NCBI GenBank assembly: GCA_947450675.1
Contig: CANFWI010000009.1
Location: 1-64,000, forward strand
Direction: 5' to 3'
DNA from: Comamonadaceae bacterium
GTDB taxonomy: Bacteria; Pseudomonadota; Gammaproteobacteria; Burkholderiales; Burkholderiaceae_C
Length of the DNA: 64,000 bases
Below, in pieces: positions 1-9,293 of the stretch. Under the pieces are notes generated by a model, which was not told the origin of the DNA, did not search any database, and was given only the letters and a program-made list of their open reading frames with translations. Made by a program: the position numbers and the translations under genes. Numbering within the stretch: the stretch's first letter is position 1; each line of letters opens with the position of its first letter.

Positions 1-233
1 CCGAAATAAATCGCGTCATGGCCGCCGACCAAGTCTTTCCAGTTGTCCGGCATCATCTGGCCGTGCTTCTCGTAGTAGTCCCAGCTGGCGAAGTCGAAGT
101 GGTCAAACTGCAGGTCAATGCCGAACTTTGTAGCGGCGGCTTCCATCACGCGAACGCCTTCAGGCATGGTCTCTTTGCCGATGCCGTCGCCGGCGATCAC
201 AGCGATTCTTTTTTTACCGATATTTGTAGCCAT
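1..233 (-). CDS. Tartrate/D-malate dehydrogenase family protein (5' part only)
   Basis: The reading frame runs off the left edge, so only about 77 N-terminal residues are visible. It begins MATNIGKKRIAVIAGDGIGK, the Rossmann-like start of the isocitrate/isopropylmalate dehydrogenase superfamily. The continuation FDFASWDYYEKHGQMMPDNW is characteristic of the tartrate dehydrogenase/decarboxylase and D-malate dehydrogenase branch (TtuC/DmlA), which oxidise tartrate or D-malate with NAD and a divalent metal. The ATG is preceded by AAGGAC at a suitable distance. It lies 24 bp downstream of the hydrolase on the same strand, so the two are probably co-transcribed under the divergent LysR gene. The exact substrate is inferred. 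Confidence 0.85.
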   Translation of the reverse strand, partial: MATNIGKKRIAVIAGDGIGKETMPEGVRVMEAAATKFGIDLQFDHFDFASWDYYEKHGQMMPDNWKDLVGGHDAIYF

Positions 234-257
234 GGTAAGTCCTTGAGTTAAAAATGT

Positions 258-1139
258 TCAGGGTTTGAAAAACTGGAGAGCCTCTTCAAGCAGCAGCTCA
301 GGTGCTTCTTCGGCAATGTAATGACCGCAGGGCAAGCACCGGCCAGACATCTGGTGAGCGCGCTCAGCCCACAGGCCGGGCACATCAAAGCACTTGCCGA
401 CGGCACCATGCTCGCCCCACAAGACGCGCAACGGCTGCGCGAGTTTGAGGCCGGCCGTCACATCGGCGCGGTCATGCACAAGGTCGATGCTGGCCGAAGC
501 CCGGTAATCTTCGCAGAGGCTCATGGCCGTGCCCGGAATCAGCGCGCAACGCTCGTAGTCGGCCAGCGCTTCCGGCGCAAAAGCGGCCAGGCCGGCATGT
601 CGCTTACCCATCACGCTGCGCAAGTAACGAACCGGGTCCGACTCAATCAAAGCCTCTGGCAGCGGCGGCGGCTGGATCAGAAAAAACCAGTGCCAGTAAG
701 CCCGCGCAAACTCATCAGAGGTGTTGTTGTACATGCCCAGCGTGGGAGCGATGTCGAGCAGCATCAAGCGCTCCACTTTATCGGCATGGTCTTGCGCCAG
801 CCGGTGCGCCACGCGCGCGCCGCGGTCGTGCGCCAAGACCTGAAAGCGCTCAAAGCCATAGTGACGCATCACGGCCACGGCGTCTTGCGCCATGGCGCGT
901 TTGGAATAAGGCGTGTGCTCGGCGTCGCTGGCCACGCGCGCTGAGTCGCCGTAACCGCGCAAATCCATCATCACCACCGTGAACGACTGGCTCAACGCAC
1001 CCGCGACGCGGTGCCACATGGCCTGTGTCTGCGGATGGCCGTGCAACAACAGCAAAGGCGCACCATTGCCGCCCGCGCTCGTGCGCAAGCTTCCGGCCGG
1101 GCCGGCCACATCGATCGTCTTAAAACCGTCAAAGAGCAC
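258..1139 (-). CDS. Alpha/beta hydrolase, haloacetate (fluoroacetate) dehalogenase-like
   Basis: This 293-residue protein has a complete alpha/beta-hydrolase core. The oxyanion segment LLLHGHPQ lies near residue 31, the nucleophile is Asp105 within HDRGARVAHR, and the late histidine is in CGHYIAEE. The HDRG...R arrangement, the YWHWFF stretch and the tyrosine of CEDYRAS correspond to the Asp/Arg/Arg and halide-pocket residues of fluoroacetate dehalogenases, which hydrolyse the C-halogen bond to give glycolate. Epoxide hydrolases share parts of this pattern, so the substrate is inferred. It probably forms an operon with the tartrate dehydrogenase gene and diverges from the LysR gene. Confidence 0.8.
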   Translation of the reverse strand: MLFDGFKTIDVAGPAGSLRTSAGGNGAPLLLLHGHPQTQAMWHRVAGALSQSFTVVMMDLRGYGDSARVASDAEHTPYSKRAMAQDAVAVMRHYGFERFQVLAHDRGARVAHRLAQDHADKVERLMLLDIAPTLGMYNNTSDEFARAYWHWFFLIQPPPLPEALIESDPVRYLRSVMGKRHAGLAAFAPEALADYERCALIPGTAMSLCEDYRASASIDLVHDRADVTAGLKLAQPLRVLWGEHGAVGKCFDVPGLWAERAHQMSGRCLPCGHYIAEEAPELLLEEALQFFKP

Positions 1140-1268
1140 TGGAATGTTCCTGTTTTTTGAATTCTCAGCAAAGCGTATTTTGAAGCAGTATCAAGACCTA
1201 TTCAAGCAATAATCCAGCAATCAATTATTTCTTTTAAAGCATCAATCAGTGGCCTTGGCTTAGACAAA

Positions 1269-2219
1269 ATGGAACGCAGCGATCTGAAATTGGTACTCGC
1301 CGTGCGCGAGCACGGCAGCTTGGCCGGTGCCGCGCTGAGTCTGGACGTGGCAGCGCCCGTCGTGACCAAACGCTTGGCCGCACTAGAAGCGCGGCTTGGC
1401 CAGAAGCTGTTTCAGCGCACCACGCGGCGCGTGAGTGCAACAGCCGAAGGCGAAACCTTGTGCGAGCGCGCCATCGTCCTGCTACAGGGCTTTGAAACCC
1501 TAGAGGCCGAGCTGCAAGAGCGCAAGGCCGAACCGACCGGCTTGATCCGGCTGGCCGCAACTTTTGGCTTTGGGCGCTTGTGGCTGGGGCCGGCGCTGGC
1601 CAGTTTTCAGGCGCAGTACCCGCGCATCGAGATCCAGTTGCAACTCACCGAACAATTGCCCGACTTGGCGGCCGACGGCTATGACGGCGCCATCTGGCTC
1701 TGGTCGGTCGACAGCCGGCAAGCAGCGCAGTGGGTGTCGCGGCGCTTGGCCCGCAATCAGCGCGTGCTGGTGGCCGCGCCGGCCTATATCAAGCAACACG
1801 GGCTGCCCGCCAACCCGGAAGCGCTGAAAGACCACGCCTGCCTGATAGTCCGTGAAAACGGCAATGCAGCCGGTCAACGCTTTGACGTTTGGACTTTGCA
1901 AAAAGAGCGTGCCAAGCTGCCGATTCGGGTTCGCGTCAGCGGCCCGCTTTCGAGCAACTCCGGCGAATTGGTGCGCGACTGGTGCACGGCCGGCCGCGGC
2001 ATCATGCTGCGCAGCCTGTGGGACATTGCACCGCAACTAGCCACCGGTGAGTTGGTCCGCGTACTGCCCGCCTACGCCATGCCGGATGCCGACATTCATT
2101 GGTTGGCGCCTTACCGGGCTGATGCACCGCGGCGGATCAGGCTGCTGATTGATTTTTTGGTGGAGCAGTTTGCCGCCGCACCTTGGGAAACCAAAACACC
2201 CCCCAATGTCAACGTCTGA
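1269..2219 (+). CDS. LysR-family transcriptional regulator
   Basis: The 316-residue protein has the LysR plan. An N-terminal winged helix-turn-helix spans about residues 1-60 (AVREHGSLAGAALSLDVAAP, then RLAALEARLGQKLFQR). The effector-binding domain follows from about residue 90 and begins with the usual basic GLIRLAATFGFGR stretch. It is divergent from the hydrolase/tartrate dehydrogenase pair across 129 bp, the usual layout for a LysR protein that controls its neighbour. DmlR beside dmlA in E. coli is a comparable arrangement. The effector is unknown; tartrate, malate or a haloacid would be consistent with the neighbours. Confidence 0.88.
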   Translation: MERSDLKLVLAVREHGSLAGAALSLDVAAPVVTKRLAALEARLGQKLFQRTTRRVSATAEGETLCERAIVLLQGFETLEAELQERKAEPTGLIRLAATFGFGRLWLGPALASFQAQYPRIEIQLQLTEQLPDLAADGYDGAIWLWSVDSRQAAQWVSRRLARNQRVLVAAPAYIKQHGLPANPEALKDHACLIVRENGNAAGQRFDVWTLQKERAKLPIRVRVSGPLSSNSGELVRDWCTAGRGIMLRSLWDIAPQLATGELVRVLPAYAMPDADIHWLAPYRADAPRRIRLLIDFLVEQFAAAPWETKTPPNVNV

Positions 2220-2322
2220 GACAAAGTCGCACCAAAGTTGTGCAACGTCAGTCTGATGGCACGGCAAAAAATTGGCATGGAGCTTGCAAATAGACCCGCA
2301 CCCATCATCCACAAGGTCAGAC

Positions 2323-3264
2323 ATGTTTGCTCGCAGAAAATTCATCACTTCCATGGCCGCGACTGTCGCCAGCGCCTCTCTGCCGCTGGCAGCCCTAGCG
2401 GCTGACAAAGTCATCCGCGTTGGCACCCTCAAGTTGATGCATTCCATCACGCCGCATTTTTATGAGCAATTTGCGCCTGCTGGCTACAAGATTGAAGTCG
2501 TTGCATTTGAAACGCCCACCGATGGCAAGAATGCTGTGGTCACCAAGTCCGTCGACTTCGGCGCGTTTGGCATTGCAGCCGCAACGCTGGGCGGCGCTGC
2601 AGGCGAGCCCGTGGTGGTCGTTGGTGCACAGTGCAACAAGGGCATGGCCGTTGTCGCGGGCAAAGACTCCGACATCAACTCCATCAAGGCCCTGAAAGGC
2701 AAAAAAGTCGGCATTCTGCCGGGTTCAACGCAAGAAGTGGTGATCCTCGATCGACTCAAACAAGAGGGACTGACCATCAAAGACATCACGTCGGTGCGCT
2801 TGGCTTTCAGCGAGATGCCATCTGCCCTTGAGCGCGGTGATATCGATGCCTATGTCGGTGCCGAACCCGGCCCCTCGATTTCAGTGAGCCGGGGCGTTGG
2901 CAAAATCGTCGAATACCCTTACGGCACGCCCACCGGCTCGCTCAACATGGTGTTGGGAACGCACTCAGACACCGTTAAAAACAATCCTGCACTGGTCAAG
3001 CTTTACCTGCAAATGCACCGCAAGGCCACTGAATACGTGTTGGCCAACCGGGCTGCATTCGTCGAGATGTCCGAGAAAAAACTGGGACTGCCAGCCAAGA
3101 CCGTCGAGTTGGCTGCGCCCAATATTGAATTGACTTGGCGGATTGACGACGACTGGGTCACGCGGGCCAAATACTACGGCTCACAAATGCTCGACAAAAA
3201 GCAGATACGCCAACTGCCTGACTACAAAACATTCATCGACACCAGCTTTGCCAAGAGTCTGTAG
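2323..3264 (+). CDS. NitT/TauT-type ABC transporter, periplasmic substrate-binding protein
   Basis: About 313 residues. I chose the ATG at 2323 rather than the first ORF-track start because AAGGTCAG lies just upstream and the protein then opens with a proper export signal (MFARRKFITSMAATVASASL, cleavage after AALA). The mature part matches the SsuA/TauA/ThiY fold, with KSVDFGAFGIAAATLGGAAG, LKGKKVGILPGSTQEVV and a long C-terminal helix region. This family binds sulfonates, nitrate, taurine or thiamine pyrimidine precursors; the sequence does not decide the ligand. The permease starts immediately after its stop codon. Confidence 0.85.
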   Translation: MFARRKFITSMAATVASASLPLAALAADKVIRVGTLKLMHSITPHFYEQFAPAGYKIEVVAFETPTDGKNAVVTKSVDFGAFGIAAATLGGAAGEPVVVVGAQCNKGMAVVAGKDSDINSIKALKGKKVGILPGSTQEVVILDRLKQEGLTIKDITSVRLAFSEMPSALERGDIDAYVGAEPGPSISVSRGVGKIVEYPYGTPTGSLNMVLGTHSDTVKNNPALVKLYLQMHRKATEYVLANRAAFVEMSEKKLGLPAKTVELAAPNIELTWRIDDDWVTRAKYYGSQMLDKKQIRQLPDYKTFIDTSFAKSL

Positions 3265-4053
3265 TTGAAGCCGGATACTTTGCGGCGTCTGCTGACGCCC
3301 GCCCTTCTACCAATACTGTTGCTACTGGCTTGGCATGTCGGGGTCCGACTGACTGGCACACGACTTATTCCGTTGCCGCAAGACGTGGCCCTGATGCTTT
3401 ACGACTTTGCGTTCGGCGGCATCTACGACGACGCCTTCAGCCAGACCCTTCACCTGCATTTATGGAAATCGGTGACGCGCGTTTATGGCGGGTTTTTCGC
3501 GGCGGCGCTCGTGGCCATTCCACTGGGTTTGCTGATCGGCAGAATCAAGCTGATCCGCGAACTGGTCGACCCGACCTTGCAATTACTGCGTCCTGTCCCT
3601 GTGACAGCGTGGTTGCCCTTGTCCATGATTTTTTTCGGCATCGGCCCCAATGCCGCTATTTTTCTGGTCTTCCTCGGCGCTTTCTACCCCATCGTTTTCA
3701 ACACGATATTTGGCGTTCGCTCAGTCGACGAGCGTTTATTTGAAGCTGCCGCGATGTTGGGCTGCAAAGGCTCATCCCTGTTCAGACAAGTGGTGCTGCC
3801 GGCCGCCTTGCCGGCGATTTTGAATGGACTCCGGCTGGGCCATGGCTTTGCCTGGATTCTCATCGTCGTCGGGGAAATGACAGGGGTTCAGGAGGGGCTC
3901 GGGGCCATCATCATGGACGGTCGCATGCTGTCGCGATCGGAGCTGGTGATTGCGGGCATGGTGGTCATCGGCGTTGCCGGCTTTGCCACAGACCGCTTGC
4001 TGGTCGCGCTCAACAATCGCCTGCTCAAATGGAGTCCTCAACACAATGTCTGA
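3265..4053 (+). CDS. NitT/TauT-type ABC transporter permease
   Basis: The 262-residue inner-membrane protein has about six hydrophobic segments. Its EAA-type cytoplasmic loop (ERLFEAAAMLGCKGSSLFRQVV) contacts the ATPase in SsuC/TauC permeases. The start is a TTG directly abutting the stop of the binding-protein gene. No nearby ATG gives a full first membrane helix, so translational coupling is likely. It overlaps the ATPase gene by 8 bp. Confidence 0.85.
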   Translation: MKPDTLRRLLTPALLPILLLLAWHVGVRLTGTRLIPLPQDVALMLYDFAFGGIYDDAFSQTLHLHLWKSVTRVYGGFFAAALVAIPLGLLIGRIKLIRELVDPTLQLLRPVPVTAWLPLSMIFFGIGPNAAIFLVFLGAFYPIVFNTIFGVRSVDERLFEAAAMLGCKGSSLFRQVVLPAALPAILNGLRLGHGFAWILIVVGEMTGVQEGLGAIIMDGRMLSRSELVIAGMVVIGVAGFATDRLLVALNNRLLKWSPQHNV

Positions 4054-4852
4054 AACCAACGCACCTGCGACGCCACGCCACCCCCTGCCGGTCTTGTCGG
4101 TCAAACACTTAGGCAAACAATTCAGCGTTGGCGGGCGCACTGTTCAGGCTTTGCAAGATGTGAACTTGAGCATCAAAAAAGGCGAGTTTGTTTGTCTGAT
4201 TGGCGCTTCTGGCTGCGGTAAATCCACCCTGCTGCGTATCCTTGCCGGCTTTGACAGCCCGACGCAAGGCAGTGCAGAAATGTACGGCGTGCCAATCAAA
4301 GGCCCCAGCCCAGAACGCGGCATGGTCTTCCAAGACTTTGGGCTGTTTCCTTGGCTGACCGTCAGACAGAACATCGGCTTTGGACAATACCAACGCCACT
4401 TGCCCAAGGCAAAGCTGGCAGTGTTAAGCGCGCACTACATGAACATGGTCGGCCTCGAAAAATTTGCCGACTACTACCCCGGCCAACTGTCTGGTGGCAT
4501 GAAGCAACGCGTCGCAATCGCCAGGGTGTTGGCCAACGACTGTGAAGTGCTGCTGATGGACGAACCGTTTGGCGCATTGGATGCGCTCACCCGAGAAAAA
4601 CTCCAGCAAGATCTGCTGGAGATTTGGGCGCGGACCAAGCTGACAGTGATCTTTGTGACGCATGCGGTCGAAGAAGCCGTGCTGCTGTCAGACCGGGTCG
4701 TGGTCATGACCGCCGGCCCGGGACGCATTGAAGAGGATGTGCCACTGACATTGCAACGACCGCGCGACATTGTCGGCATGGAGTTCAATCAGGTCCGACG
4801 CGACATCACTCAGTTGTTGTCCAGCCATGTGTCCATGCGGGCGGCCGCATGA
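4046..4852 (+). CDS. NitT/TauT-type ABC transporter ATP-binding protein
   Basis: About 268 residues. The ATG at 4046 lies inside the end of the permease gene (8-bp overlap); the longer ORF-track start would run deep into that gene. All ATPase motifs are present: Walker A GASGCGKST, Q-loop MVFQDFGLFPW, signature LSGGMKQRVAIAR, Walker B VLLMDEPFGALD and the H-loop in IFVTHAVEEA. The spacing is typical of SsuB/TauB. Its last codons overlap the hydrolase start (ATGA), tying that enzyme into the transport operon. Confidence 0.9.
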   Translation: MSETNAPATPRHPLPVLSVKHLGKQFSVGGRTVQALQDVNLSIKKGEFVCLIGASGCGKSTLLRILAGFDSPTQGSAEMYGVPIKGPSPERGMVFQDFGLFPWLTVRQNIGFGQYQRHLPKAKLAVLSAHYMNMVGLEKFADYYPGQLSGGMKQRVAIARVLANDCEVLLMDEPFGALDALTREKLQQDLLEIWARTKLTVIFVTHAVEEAVLLSDRVVVMTAGPGRIEEDVPLTLQRPRDIVGMEFNQVRRDITQLLSSHVSMRAAA

Positions 4853-5691
4853 GCGCGCTCTACCGAGGCATGGACCAAGCCAGCCTAGACGCCGGCTACA
4901 ACAACAGCGCGGCAGTGAAAAACAGCGCCGCACTGATCGCTGAATTCGACGTTCTCAGCGAAGGGCTGCGCCAGCAACCCGCAGCACGCATCGGCCTGCG
5001 CTACGGGCCAGCAGCACGGCAACTGATTGATTATTTCCCGGCCAGCCAGCCGGGTCCGGTGGTCGTGTTTATCCATGGCGGCTATTGGCAAATGCGGGCC
5101 AAAGAAAACTTCAGTTTCATTGCAAAAGGCTTGCTCGACCAAGGCCTGCATGTGGCCCTGGTCGGCTACACACTGGCACCCGACATCAGTTTGGCCGGCA
5201 TTGTGGATGAAGTTCGGGCCAGCATCGCTTGGCTTGGCGAGCACGCCGCAGATCTCGGCGGTGACCCGACACGCATGCTGCTGTCTGGCTGGTCGGCAGG
5301 CGCGCATCTGGTGGCCATGTGCCTAGACGAAGCGGGCGTCATCGGCGGCCTGGCCATCAGCGGAATCTACGACCTTGAGCCTGTGCGCCTGAGCTACGTC
5401 AATGACAAGCTGGGCTTAAAGCCAGAAGAGGTGATGTCACTCAGTCCCTTGTGCATGGCGCAAAGCCCGAAACCCATGCTGATTGCTTACGGGCAGTCAG
5501 AATTGCCTGAGTTACAACGGCAGTCTGAGGCGTTTTATGCGGCGCGCAAAGCCGCCGGAATGCCTAGCGAATTACTGGCGCTGCCGGACATGAACCACTT
5601 CACCATCCTGTGGCAACTGTCCGAAAGTCAGGGCGCACTGGCTGTCGCTGCGAAAGCCCTTTGCGCACGGGAAGTGAATCAGGCAACTTGA
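4849..5691 (+). CDS. Alpha/beta hydrolase, arylformamidase (kynurenine formamidase)-like
   Basis: The 280-residue protein carries the HGGYWQ oxyanion motif, the nucleophile elbow GWSAGAH and a C-terminal DMNHFTI histidine. This set is typical of the esterase/lipase branch containing arylformamidases, which cleave N-formylkynurenine or related N-formyl amides. It overlaps the ABC ATPase by 4 bp (ATGA), so it is translationally coupled to the importer and probably acts on the imported compound. No kynureninase or tryptophan dioxygenase gene is nearby. A formyl amide or ester other than N-formylkynurenine is therefore plausible. Confidence 0.75.
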   Translation: MSALYRGMDQASLDAGYNNSAAVKNSAALIAEFDVLSEGLRQQPAARIGLRYGPAARQLIDYFPASQPGPVVVFIHGGYWQMRAKENFSFIAKGLLDQGLHVALVGYTLAPDISLAGIVDEVRASIAWLGEHAADLGGDPTRMLLSGWSAGAHLVAMCLDEAGVIGGLAISGIYDLEPVRLSYVNDKLGLKPEEVMSLSPLCMAQSPKPMLIAYGQSELPELQRQSEAFYAARKAAGMPSELLALPDMNHFTILWQLSESQGALAVAAKALCAREVNQAT

Positions 5692-5694
5692 ACA

Positions 5695-6603
5695 TTAAGA
5701 CGTGTGAACTTTGGGAGCTGACGAAGGACGCACCACCAAGCTAACACCCAGCGCCGTCAGCGCAGTGCCAACAAGGGTGGCTGCGGTGATGCTCTCGCCA
5801 AACAAGGCCCAAGCCATCAAGGCGGTGGTCGGCGGCACCAAGTACAGCAAGCTGGTCACCGCCATGGCCGCACCGCGTTGCAACAACAAGTACAACAAGG
5901 AGCTCCCCCCCACGGTCAGCACCAACACCGACCAAGCCATCGCCCCAATGAACTTAGCGTTCCAATTGATGGCTTCAGTTTCAAACAGCATCAGCGGCAG
6001 CGTGACCAGCAGCGCTGCGAACAACTGAATCACGTTGGCGGTGCGCACATCGTTTGCACTCACAAAATGCTTTTGGTACAAAGTGCCGGCCGTGATGCTG
6101 AGCAAAGCAAACACAGCGGCAGCCAGCGTGAAGCCACTCACCTCCATGCCAACGCCCAACTTGCGCCAAACCACCAGCAGCAAACCGGCCAGACCGAGCG
6201 TCAAGCCCAACCATTGCAGGCGACTGATCTTCATGCCCGCCCACTGAGAGATCCAAACCGCCGTGAGCACGGGCTGCAAACCGACCATCAAGGCGACCAA
6301 ACCAGACCCCATACCCGCCTTGACGGCCACCCAGACGCCGCCCAAATAGCCCGCATGCATCAACAAGCCGGTGACGGCGAGGTGCCCCCACTGACTGCGG
6401 CGCGTTGGCCAAGGAGCGGCCGACAACTGAATCCAGACTAAAAAACAAAGGATGGAAAGCACGTAACGCATGACCAGAAAAGTCAGCGGCGGCGCGTAAG
6501 GCAGGCCGAACTTGGCGACGATAAAACCCGTGCTCCAAATCAGCACAAAAACCCCCGGCATGGCGCGCAGCCAGACGCTGGTGGTTGCGTGAGCGCCGCT
6601 CAT
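5695..6603 (-). CDS. DMT-superfamily transporter (EamA family)
   Basis: About 302 residues with roughly ten hydrophobic segments in two EamA repeats (first half FVLIWSTGFIVAKFGLPYAP, second half TLAAAVFALLSITAGTLYQK). I place the start at the ATG overlapping the pgsA stop (ATGA); the longer ORF in the track extends 78 codons into pgsA without membrane-protein character. These carriers export metabolites or amino acids through the inner membrane, and the substrate is unknown. It converges on the hydrolase gene, with 3 bp between stop codons. Confidence 0.82.
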   Translation of the reverse strand: MSGAHATTSVWLRAMPGVFVLIWSTGFIVAKFGLPYAPPLTFLVMRYVLSILCFLVWIQLSAAPWPTRRSQWGHLAVTGLLMHAGYLGGVWVAVKAGMGSGLVALMVGLQPVLTAVWISQWAGMKISRLQWLGLTLGLAGLLLVVWRKLGVGMEVSGFTLAAAVFALLSITAGTLYQKHFVSANDVRTANVIQLFAALLVTLPLMLFETEAINWNAKFIGAMAWSVLVLTVGGSSLLYLLLQRGAAMAVTSLLYLVPPTTALMAWALFGESITAATLVGTALTALGVSLVVRPSSAPKVHTS

Positions 6604-7166
6604 TTGGCGCGAGCGCGAATTTCCGGAATGGCTTTTTGCAGGTAATAAACCATCGACCAGACCGTCAACACGGCTGACAGCCAGATCAGCCAAGTGCCCC
6701 ACAGCTGCGTGTCCACTCTGCCAAACAAGGTGCCGTGGTACAGCAGGAAGGGGATGGCAATCATTTGAACGGTGGTTTTGAGCTTGCCAACCATGTGAAC
6801 AGCGACGCTTTTGGTCGCGCCAATCATGGCCATCCATTCACGCAGGGCCGAGATCGCAATTTCGCGACCAATGATGATGAGCGCTACAAAAACGTCAGCA
6901 CGCTGCAAATCCACCAACACCAACAAAGAAGCGCAGACCAAAAACTTGTCGGCCACCGGGTCCAAGAACGCGCCAAACGAAGACATCTGGTTCAGCTTGC
7001 GGGCCAAGTAACCGTCGAGCCAATCGGTGGCGGCGAAGACGACAAACATCGCCGTGGCAATCAGGTTCTTGTTGGTGGGAGAAATATCGAGGTAAAAAAT
7101 ACCTACGATCAGCGGAATCGCCACGATGCGAGTCCAAGTCATGAGGGTAGGTATGGTTAAAAACAT
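6600..7166 (-). CDS. pgsA: CDP-diacylglycerol--glycerol-3-phosphate 3-phosphatidyltransferase
   Basis: PgsA makes phosphatidylglycerol phosphate, the committed step to phosphatidylglycerol and cardiolipin, in the inner membrane. The 188-residue protein begins MFLTIPTLMTWTRI and carries the complete CDP-alcohol phosphotransferase signature DWLDGYLARK...GAFLDPVADK, with aspartates at 48, 51, 69 and 73. Several membrane helices surround it. The ORF-track start is 34 codons too long and reaches into uvrC. The stop overlaps the DMT transporter start by 4 bp, and uvrC lies just upstream on the same strand. A uvrC-pgsA arrangement is common in proteobacteria. Confidence 0.95.
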   Translation of the reverse strand: MFLTIPTLMTWTRIVAIPLIVGIFYLDISPTNKNLIATAMFVVFAATDWLDGYLARKLNQMSSFGAFLDPVADKFLVCASLLVLVDLQRADVFVALIIIGREIAISALREWMAMIGATKSVAVHMVGKLKTTVQMIAIPFLLYHGTLFGRVDTQLWGTWLIWLSAVLTVWSMVYYLQKAIPEIRARAK

Positions 7167-7206
7167 GGTCGGATTTTGGCACGAGTGGCCAAACTGCTCC
7201 GCAGGC

Positions 7207-9234
7207 TCAGTGCAGGGCCCGGTAAATTTCCTCCGACAGCTCCTTCGAAATACCCTCCACCGTCGCAATATCTTCTGCGCTGGCCGAGGTCACACCGCGA
7301 ATTCCGCCAAAGCGCTGCAGCAAGTTGGCGCGTTTTTTAGGACCAATACCGGCGATGTCTTCGAGCTTGCTGCCACCGACCCGCACCTTGGCCCGCCGCG
7401 CCCGCATGCCGGTGATGGCAAAGCGGTGCGCCTCGTCGCGGATCTGCGCGATCAACATCAAAGCGGCTGAGTCACGGCCTAAGTAAACCTTCTCTCTTCC
7501 ATCGGCAAACACCAACTCTTCCAAGCCAACTTTACGGCCCTCGCCTTTCTCAACGCCGGCGATCAAACCCAGGTCAAGGCCCAACTCCTCAAACACCTCA
7601 CGCGCCATCGAGACTTGGCCTTTGCCGCCGTCAATCAGCACCAAGTCGGGCAGTTTGGCTTCGTTGTTACGCGCCGCCTCGGCCAACTTGGTGTAGCGGC
7701 GCAGCAGCACTTGGCGCATGGCCGCGTAGTCGTCACCGGGCGTGATGCCGTCGATGTTGTAGCGCCGGTATTCGGCGCTTTGCATCTTGTGGTCATGGAA
7801 CACCACGCACGAAGCCTGCGTCGCCTCGCCCGCCGTGTGCGAGACATCAAAGCACTCAATCCGCAGCAAATCTAGTTTGTCGGTCGGCAGTTCCAGCGCC
7901 TCGGCCAGCGCCCGCGTACGCGCCTGCTGCGAGCCCTGCTCGGCCAGCAAACGGGCCAGCTGCAAGTCGGCATTTTTCTGCGCCATCTCCAGCCAGATGC
8001 GGCGTTGTTCGCGCGGCTGATGGACGGCACTGATGCGCACCCCGGTTTGCGCCGACAGCGCCCGGATCAGGTCTTTGTCAACCGGCGCACAGCAAACCAG
8101 CGTGGGCGGCACCAGCACGTCAATGTAGTGCTGGGCGATGAAGGCTTCGAGAATCAGGGACTCGACCGACTTCGGCACTTTCAGCTTGACGGGCTTGAGG
8201 TCTGTGGATGGCGCGGCTTCAGTCGTTGCATGAGTCGTTGTGTCAGTCGTTATTTCAGTTACCGCTTCCGACAGCTCAACATCCAAAGCCGCCATGTCGG
8301 TGGCGTCTTGCACATGGCTGGGGAAGTACGGCCGGTCACCCAAGTGACGACCGCCGCGCACCATCGCCAAGTTGACGCAGGCTTTGCCGCCATGCACTTT
8401 GACAGCCAAAATATCAACATCTTTGTCGCCGCCCGTTTCCATCGCCTGCTGATGCAAGATGTTCGACAGCGCGGCGATCTGGTTGCGCAACTCGGCGGCC
8501 TGCTCAAACTCCAGCAGCTCGGCGTGATGCTGCATTTTTCGCTCCAGATCGGTCACGATGTCCTGCGTCTGACCGCGCAAAAACCGCGCTGCATTGGCGG
8601 TGTCCAAGGCGTATTGCTCAGCGCTGATATGCCCCACACAAGGCGCCGTGCAACGCTTGATCTGGTACAGCAAACAAGGCCGGGTGCGGTTGTTGAACAC
8701 CGTGTCCTCACAGGTGCGCAAGCGGAACACTTTTTGCAGCAGCAGGATGCTTTCTTTCACCGCCCAAGCGCTCGGGTACGGGCCAAAGTAATGGTGTTTT
8801 TTTTCAATCGCGCCGCGGTAATAAGCCATGCGCGGGAAAGCCGTGGCGGGCAGTTGCAGCGCGCTTTTTTCCGCGGCTCGCTCCGGAATGTGCGCCGCCG
8901 TGAGCTTCAGATACGGATAGCTTTTATCGTCCCGAAACAGAATATTGAAGCGCGGGTTCAGCGTCTTGATCAGGTTGTTTTCAAGCAGCAACGCTTCGGC
9001 CTCTGAGCGCACCACCGTGGTTTCCATGCGCACGATGCGCGTGACCATCAGGCCAATGCGTGTGCCACCATGGTTTTTCTGAAAATAGCTGGTGACTCGT
9101 TTTTTCAGGTTGCGCGCCTTGCCCACGTAGAGCACGCCGCCTTCAGCGTCAAAGTAACGGTAGACGCCGGGCATGGCGGGCAGTGCCGCCACTTCGCTGA
9201 GCAGTTGGGGATCGAATTCGTGAGGCAGGGTCAT
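7207..9234 (-). CDS. uvrC: UvrABC excinuclease subunit C
   Basis: UvrC makes both incisions around bulky DNA lesions in nucleotide excision repair. Domains in order: GIY-YIG nuclease ([20 protein letters not shown], about residues 21-90), a cysteine-containing segment ([16 protein letters not shown]), UvrB-binding UVR helix pair (about 235-255), RNase-H-like nuclease ([20 protein letters not shown]) and a C-terminal helix-hairpin-helix pair. At 675 residues it is longer than E. coli UvrC (about 610). Part of the excess is a Thr/Ala-rich linker encoded by a three-copy 12-bp repeat. It diverges from earP by 59 bp. Confidence 0.97.
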   Translation of the reverse strand: MTLPHEFDPQLLSEVAALPAMPGVYRYFDAEGGVLYVGKARNLKKRVTSYFQKNHGGTRIGLMVTRIVRMETTVVRSEAEALLLENNLIKTLNPRFNILFRDDKSYPYLKLTAAHIPERAAEKSALQLPATAFPRMAYYRGAIEKKHHYFGPYPSAWAVKESILLLQKVFRLRTCEDTVFNNRTRPCLLYQIKRCTAPCVGHISAEQYALDTANAARFLRGQTQDIVTDLERKMQHHAELLEFEQAAELRNQIAALSNILHQQAMETGGDKDVDILAVKVHGGKACVNLAMVRGGRHLGDRPYFPSHVQDATDMAALDVELSEAVTEITTDTTTHATTEAAPSTDLKPVKLKVPKSVESLILEAFIAQHYIDVLVPPTLVCCAPVDKDLIRALSAQTGVRISAVHQPREQRRIWLEMAQKNADLQLARLLAEQGSQQARTRALAEALELPTDKLDLLRIECFDVSHTAGEATQASCVVFHDHKMQSAEYRRYNIDGITPGDDYAAMRQVLLRRYTKLAEAARNNEAKLPDLVLIDGGKGQVSMAREVFEELGLDLGLIAGVEKGEGRKVGLEELVFADGREKVYLGRDSAALMLIAQIRDEAHRFAITGMRARRAKVRVGGSKLEDIAGIGPKKRANLLQRFGGIRGVTSASAEDIATVEGISKELSEEIYRALH
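8221..8256 (-). repeat. Three tandem 12-bp units inside uvrC
   Basis: AGTCGTTGCATG, AGTCGTTGTGTC and AGTCGTTATTTC follow each other without spacer on the + strand. Read from uvrC they encode EITT, DTTT and HATT. They sit in the linker between the UVR region and the C-terminal nuclease, where length variation should be tolerated. The first 7 bases of each unit are nearly invariant. Confidence 0.7.
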
Positions 9235-9293
9235 GGTGTGGGAACGGGAAGGTCAGTTTGCGGCAATCCTGCCGTATTGTGGACAATCCTTGC

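Noticed and set aside
5878-6441. 187-residue plus-strand ORF opposite the DMT transporter
   Set aside because: Gln/His-rich shadow translation. The minus strand encodes a clear ten-helix EamA protein.
8005-9006. 333-residue plus-strand ORF opposite uvrC
   Set aside because: Shadow of uvrC; no domain or ribosome-binding site.
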